The notes below the pieces were generated by a model. It ran no database searches and had not been told where the DNA came from. It was given only the letters and a program-made list of their open reading frames with translations. A program made the translations under genes and the position numbers. A stretch of DNA of 16,222 nucleotides from Clostridia bacterium (lineage in GTDB: Bacteria > Bacillota > Clostridia > Oscillospirales > Acutalibacteraceae): assembly GCA_900770165.1 (NCBI GenBank), contig CAAGJJ010000119.1, positions 1 through 16,222 of the forward strand, written 5' to 3'. Shown here one piece after another: positions 14,481 through 16,222 of this stretch (the first letter of the stretch is position 1; each line of letters begins with the position of its first letter).

Positions 14481-14518
14481 CAAAAAAGCCCGCCGGTTAA
14501 ATTCTTAACCAACGGGCT
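14481..14518 (-). terminator. Intrinsic terminator after the zinc-ribbon gene
   Basis: In the minus-strand RNA, AGCCCG (14518-14513) pairs with CGGGCU (14492-14487), extended inward by UUGGUUAA with UUAACCGG (two G-U pairs), and is followed by six U. This is a strong rho-independent terminator about 30 bases after the stop of the gene at 14548. It separates the PilZ transcript from the recombinase/polysaccharide region. Confidence 0.9.
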
Positions 14519-14547
14519 GTTACTGTTCTTTCATTATTATATTGTTC

Positions 14548-15063
14548 TTATCTTTTATTCCTTGTCTTCTCCATTACATCAAGAGTATGCATCTTACCAT
14601 ATGCATCTCTCTTATGCTTCGGAACTTCTCCTGCTTCAGAATTAAATATACCGACATTCTGACCTTTATTATGCTTTGCTGCACATGCCGGACAATATCT
14701 TCCGTATCTTATCTCTGCTCCGCAGTCCTCACATTTGATATAGCTGTCCGAACCGTCAGGAATCTCTATTCTTCCTTCTCTCAGATATCTGTTAATTGTT
14801 GATACAGGAACCCCTGTTCCATCTGATATATTAGCTGCATTAGAAGGGCCATGGTCTTCTATATATTTTCTCACCTTGCCAAAAGATGTCAGTTCCTCTG
14901 CTCCACAGTTGTCACACTTAAACACTTCTCCAAATGCATAACGCATAAGTTCCCCACACTTTGGACATATCTTGGCACGGTCATATTTAATCAACGTATC
15001 AATCTGGCGCTTTTCCTTTTTCTGCTTTTCTCTTTCCTCAATCTGCCTTAAAGTAGGTTTCAT
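14548..15063 (-). CDS. Zinc-ribbon protein similar to flagellar-operon protein YvyF (TIGR03826-like)
   Basis: A 171-residue soluble protein. A basic, coiled N-terminus (EEREKQKKEKRQ) is followed by a first zinc ribbon (CPKC at 33-36, CDNC at 50-53). Then comes a helix-turn-helix-like stretch (about 60-103; VRKYIEDHGPSNAANIS, then TINRYLREGRIE) and a second ribbon (CEDC at 111-114, CPAC at 124-127). The ribbon plus YLREGRIE arrangement resembles the YvyF/TIGR03826 family linked to flagellar operons. The function of that family is not well defined; a regulatory role is possible. The start at 15063 has AAGG 7 bases upstream. An ATG two codons earlier (15069) overlaps the PilZ stop (ATGA) and is an alternative. 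It is followed by a strong terminator. Confidence 0.75.
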   Translation of the reverse strand: MKPTLRQIEEREKQKKEKRQIDTLIKYDRAKICPKCGELMRYAFGEVFKCDNCGAEELTSFGKVRKYIEDHGPSNAANISDGTGVPVSTINRYLREGRIEIPDGSDSYIKCEDCGAEIRYGRYCPACAAKHNKGQNVGIFNSEAGEVPKHKRDAYGKMHTLDVMEKTRNKR

Positions 15064-15065
15064 AA

Positions 15066-15917
15066 TCATACCTTCTTTCTTTCAAGTGTATCTCTGAATA
15101 TATCTCTTCTTTCAGTTTTACCAATTTTATTAATATCTCTTTCTTTATATGTTCCGTCATTCTTAATCTGCTTTTTCTTATAATTCTTATCATCCGGTTC
15201 GTCTTCCTGTGTTGTCCTGTCTGCCCTGCCCGGTTCTTTAAGAGCCTTCTCCAGCATCTCCTTATTCTGAAATGCAGAATTGCCACGGTTCATTGATAAC
15301 ATCTGTCTCTGCTTCTGACTTATATACTGTTCAAGGTTAGCATTACGCACGCCTAACCTGCATCCGTATACTATCTTGTTCTCACCGATAACAACTTTCC
15401 TCACAATTATTCCCATAAGGCTGTAATTCTGATTAAAGTCAGCAAACACAAGTCTTACCGGCATATTAATGACATTGTCCATATCCTCCGTGCCAACAAA
15501 AGAGAATCCACTCTCACTCACATCTTTAACAATAACATCAACTGCCTTACGGTTGGTTCCTAACTGTGCAATACCGGAGATACCTATAAACAGCCTGAAA
15601 GCCCCTCGTCTGTTAACTTCAAAGCCTTCTCCATTAGCTGAAATCTTATATAATGTTCCTTCCTCTTCTCTGATTGAATTAACTGCAACGCCTTTCCACA
15701 ACATTGGAGGCTTACCGTCTCTTATCATATATATACTTACTGTTATACCGCCACCTGAAGAATTAAAGCTTAATATCTTACCATTAATTCTTATTGGCTC
15801 AACCAATACGCTTTGGTTAACTTTTCTTATAACCTTAGATGGAAACTCATATTTCTGTCTATTCATGCTTAATTCAATTATCAGGTTATTATCCTCGGTC
15901 ATCTCCTGTAAAAGCAT
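15066..15917 (-). CDS. PilZ-domain (YcgR-like) c-di-GMP-binding protein
   Basis: A 283-residue protein. An N-terminal YcgR-like beta domain (about residues 10-95) is followed by a PilZ domain. The c-di-GMP signature is visible as the RRGAFRL box (103-109) and DVSESGFSF (132-140), matching the RxxxR and D/NxSxxG motifs. YcgR-type proteins bind cyclic-di-GMP and act on flagellar motors or surface-sugar synthesis. After about residue 210 the tail is highly charged and low in complexity (KNYKKKQIKNDGTYKERDINK) and is probably disordered. GGAGA lies 6 bases before the ATG. It is coupled to the following zinc-ribbon gene by a 4-bp overlap or close spacing and forms a two-gene unit. It is the chromosomal flank of the polysaccharide region; whether it influences that locus is not known. 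Confidence 0.85.
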   Translation of the reverse strand: MLLQEMTEDNNLIIELSMNRQKYEFPSKVIRKVNQSVLVEPIRINGKILSFNSSGGGITVSIYMIRDGKPPMLWKGVAVNSIREEEGTLYKISANGEGFEVNRRGAFRLFIGISGIAQLGTNRKAVDVIVKDVSESGFSFVGTEDMDNVINMPVRLVFADFNQNYSLMGIIVRKVVIGENKIVYGCRLGVRNANLEQYISQKQRQMLSMNRGNSAFQNKEMLEKALKEPGRADRTTQEDEPDDKNYKKKQIKNDGTYKERDINKIGKTERRDIFRDTLERKKV

Positions 15918-15942
15918 AGTTTTTCTCCATTACACGCAATTA

Positions 15943-15971
15943 ATGATATAATGATAACACATTTACAGCAA
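15943..15971 (-). promoter_or_regulatory. Possible promoter of the PilZ two-gene unit
   Basis: The minus strand has TTGCTG (15971-15966) and TATCAT (15948-15943) separated by 17 bases, about 25 bases before the PilZ ATG. The -10 matches 5 of 6 consensus bases and the -35 only 3. It follows directly after the YebC terminator, where a promoter is expected. Confidence 0.35.
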
Positions 15972-15972
15972 T

Positions 15973-16008
15973 AAAAAAAGACTCTCATACCAAACTCGCA
16001 TGAGAATC
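15973..16008 (-). terminator. Intrinsic terminator after yebC
   Basis: In the minus-strand RNA, GAUUCUCAU (16008-16000) pairs with AUGAGAGUC (15988-15980) with one G-U pair and an 11-base loop, followed by seven U. It lies 15 bases after the stop codon of the yebC-like gene. Confidence 0.9.
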
Positions 16009-16023
16009 TTCTTTCATAATTAA

Positions 16024-16222
16024 TTATTCTTCATCTTCTTCTGGTTCATTCCAGTTATGATATACATTCTGAACATCATCATCTTCATCTAAAAGTCCTA
16101 AGATTCTGTTCATCTTCTTAATATCATCCTCAGATGTAAGGTCTACAGTTGTCTGTGGAATCATAGTAACCTCTGCTGAAGCAAATGTTACTCCGGCATC
16201 AGCTAATGCCTGATTAACAGCA
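16024..16222 (-). CDS. YebC/PmpR family protein, C-terminal part (5' end outside window)
   Basis: The last 66 codons of a gene that enters from the right edge. The sequence ALADAGVTFASAEVTMIP, then TTVDLTSEDDIKKMNRIL and DEDDDVQNVYHNW, is the diagnostic end of YebC/PmpR proteins (family pattern SAEVxMIPxxxVxL and DDDDVQxVYHN). Members were named transcriptional regulators, and YebC-family proteins are now also linked to translation of proline-rich stretches. The end is acidic (EPEEDEE). It is a housekeeping gene and marks the right side as ordinary chromosome. An intrinsic terminator follows. Confidence 0.95.
   Translation of the reverse strand, partial: AVNQALADAGVTFASAEVTMIPQTTVDLTSEDDIKKMNRILGLLDEDDDVQNVYHNWNEPEEDEE

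Noticed and set aside
14288..14512. Open frame of 74 codons in the fold-back element
   Set aside because: It runs through hairpins and the terminator, has no SD and gives no family-like protein.
1..16222. CRISPR arrays, tRNA, rRNA or riboswitches
   Set aside because: No regularly spaced direct repeats, tRNA-like cloverleaf, rRNA sequence or known riboswitch core was noticed on either strand.

Overview
The window looks like chromosome from a Gram-positive gut-type Clostridia, most likely Lachnospiraceae. The evidence is AT-rich DNA with strong AGGAGG-type ribosome binding sites, an IS66-type remnant, a LoaP-like NusG paralogue, EpsG and GT2/GT8 polysaccharide genes, and a YebC-PilZ flank. This is inferred from gene content and style; no rRNA or other marker is present.

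Layout. Positions 1-1400 are a junk zone of broken genes: the 3' end of a plus-strand tyrosine recombinase, a truncated IS66 element (tnpA plus the first codons of tnpB), a uronate isomerase fragment that stops at the IS end, and a nucleotidyltransferase fragment that begins at the stop codon of the flippase. Positions 1401-12180 are one minus-strand surface-polysaccharide operon, in transcription order: rfbF, rfbG, a thiamine-diphosphate carboligase-like gene, an SDR reductase/epimerase, about 820 bp holding two decayed genes (HAD-IIA phosphatase and rmlD), a GT8 transferase, an EpsG-like polymerase, two GT2 transferases and a Wzx-type flippase. Positions 12380-12919 encode a LoaP/NusG-type antiterminator that leads the operon. 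Positions 12973-13214 are a 188-bp segment bounded by 27-bp perfect inverted repeats and carrying a good sigma-A promoter, followed by a tyrosine recombinase gene (13207-14115). Positions 14158-14480 are a fold-back, MITE-like repeat. Positions 14481-16222 are chromosomal flank: a zinc-ribbon protein, a PilZ-domain protein and the 3' end of a YebC/PmpR gene.

How the parts may work together. The recombinase, the inverted repeats and the promoter form a predicted DNA-inversion switch. In the orientation seen here the promoter points at the antiterminator and the polysaccharide operon, so the locus is read as ON; inversion would turn the promoter away. The antiterminator would then keep RNA polymerase going across roughly 11 kb of AT-rich genes. 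This matches in logic the invertible-promoter plus UpxY antiterminator control of Bacteroides capsules, but with a Firmicutes-type LoaP protein.

The first four operon genes predict an unusual branched-chain deoxysugar: CDP-glucose, then CDP-4-keto-6-deoxyglucose, then addition of a two-carbon unit by the ThDP enzyme, then reduction. No C3-deoxygenation enzyme (RfbH type) is visible, which sets it apart from the yersiniose route. No priming glycosyltransferase, chain-length regulator or kinase is present, so those functions must lie elsewhere.
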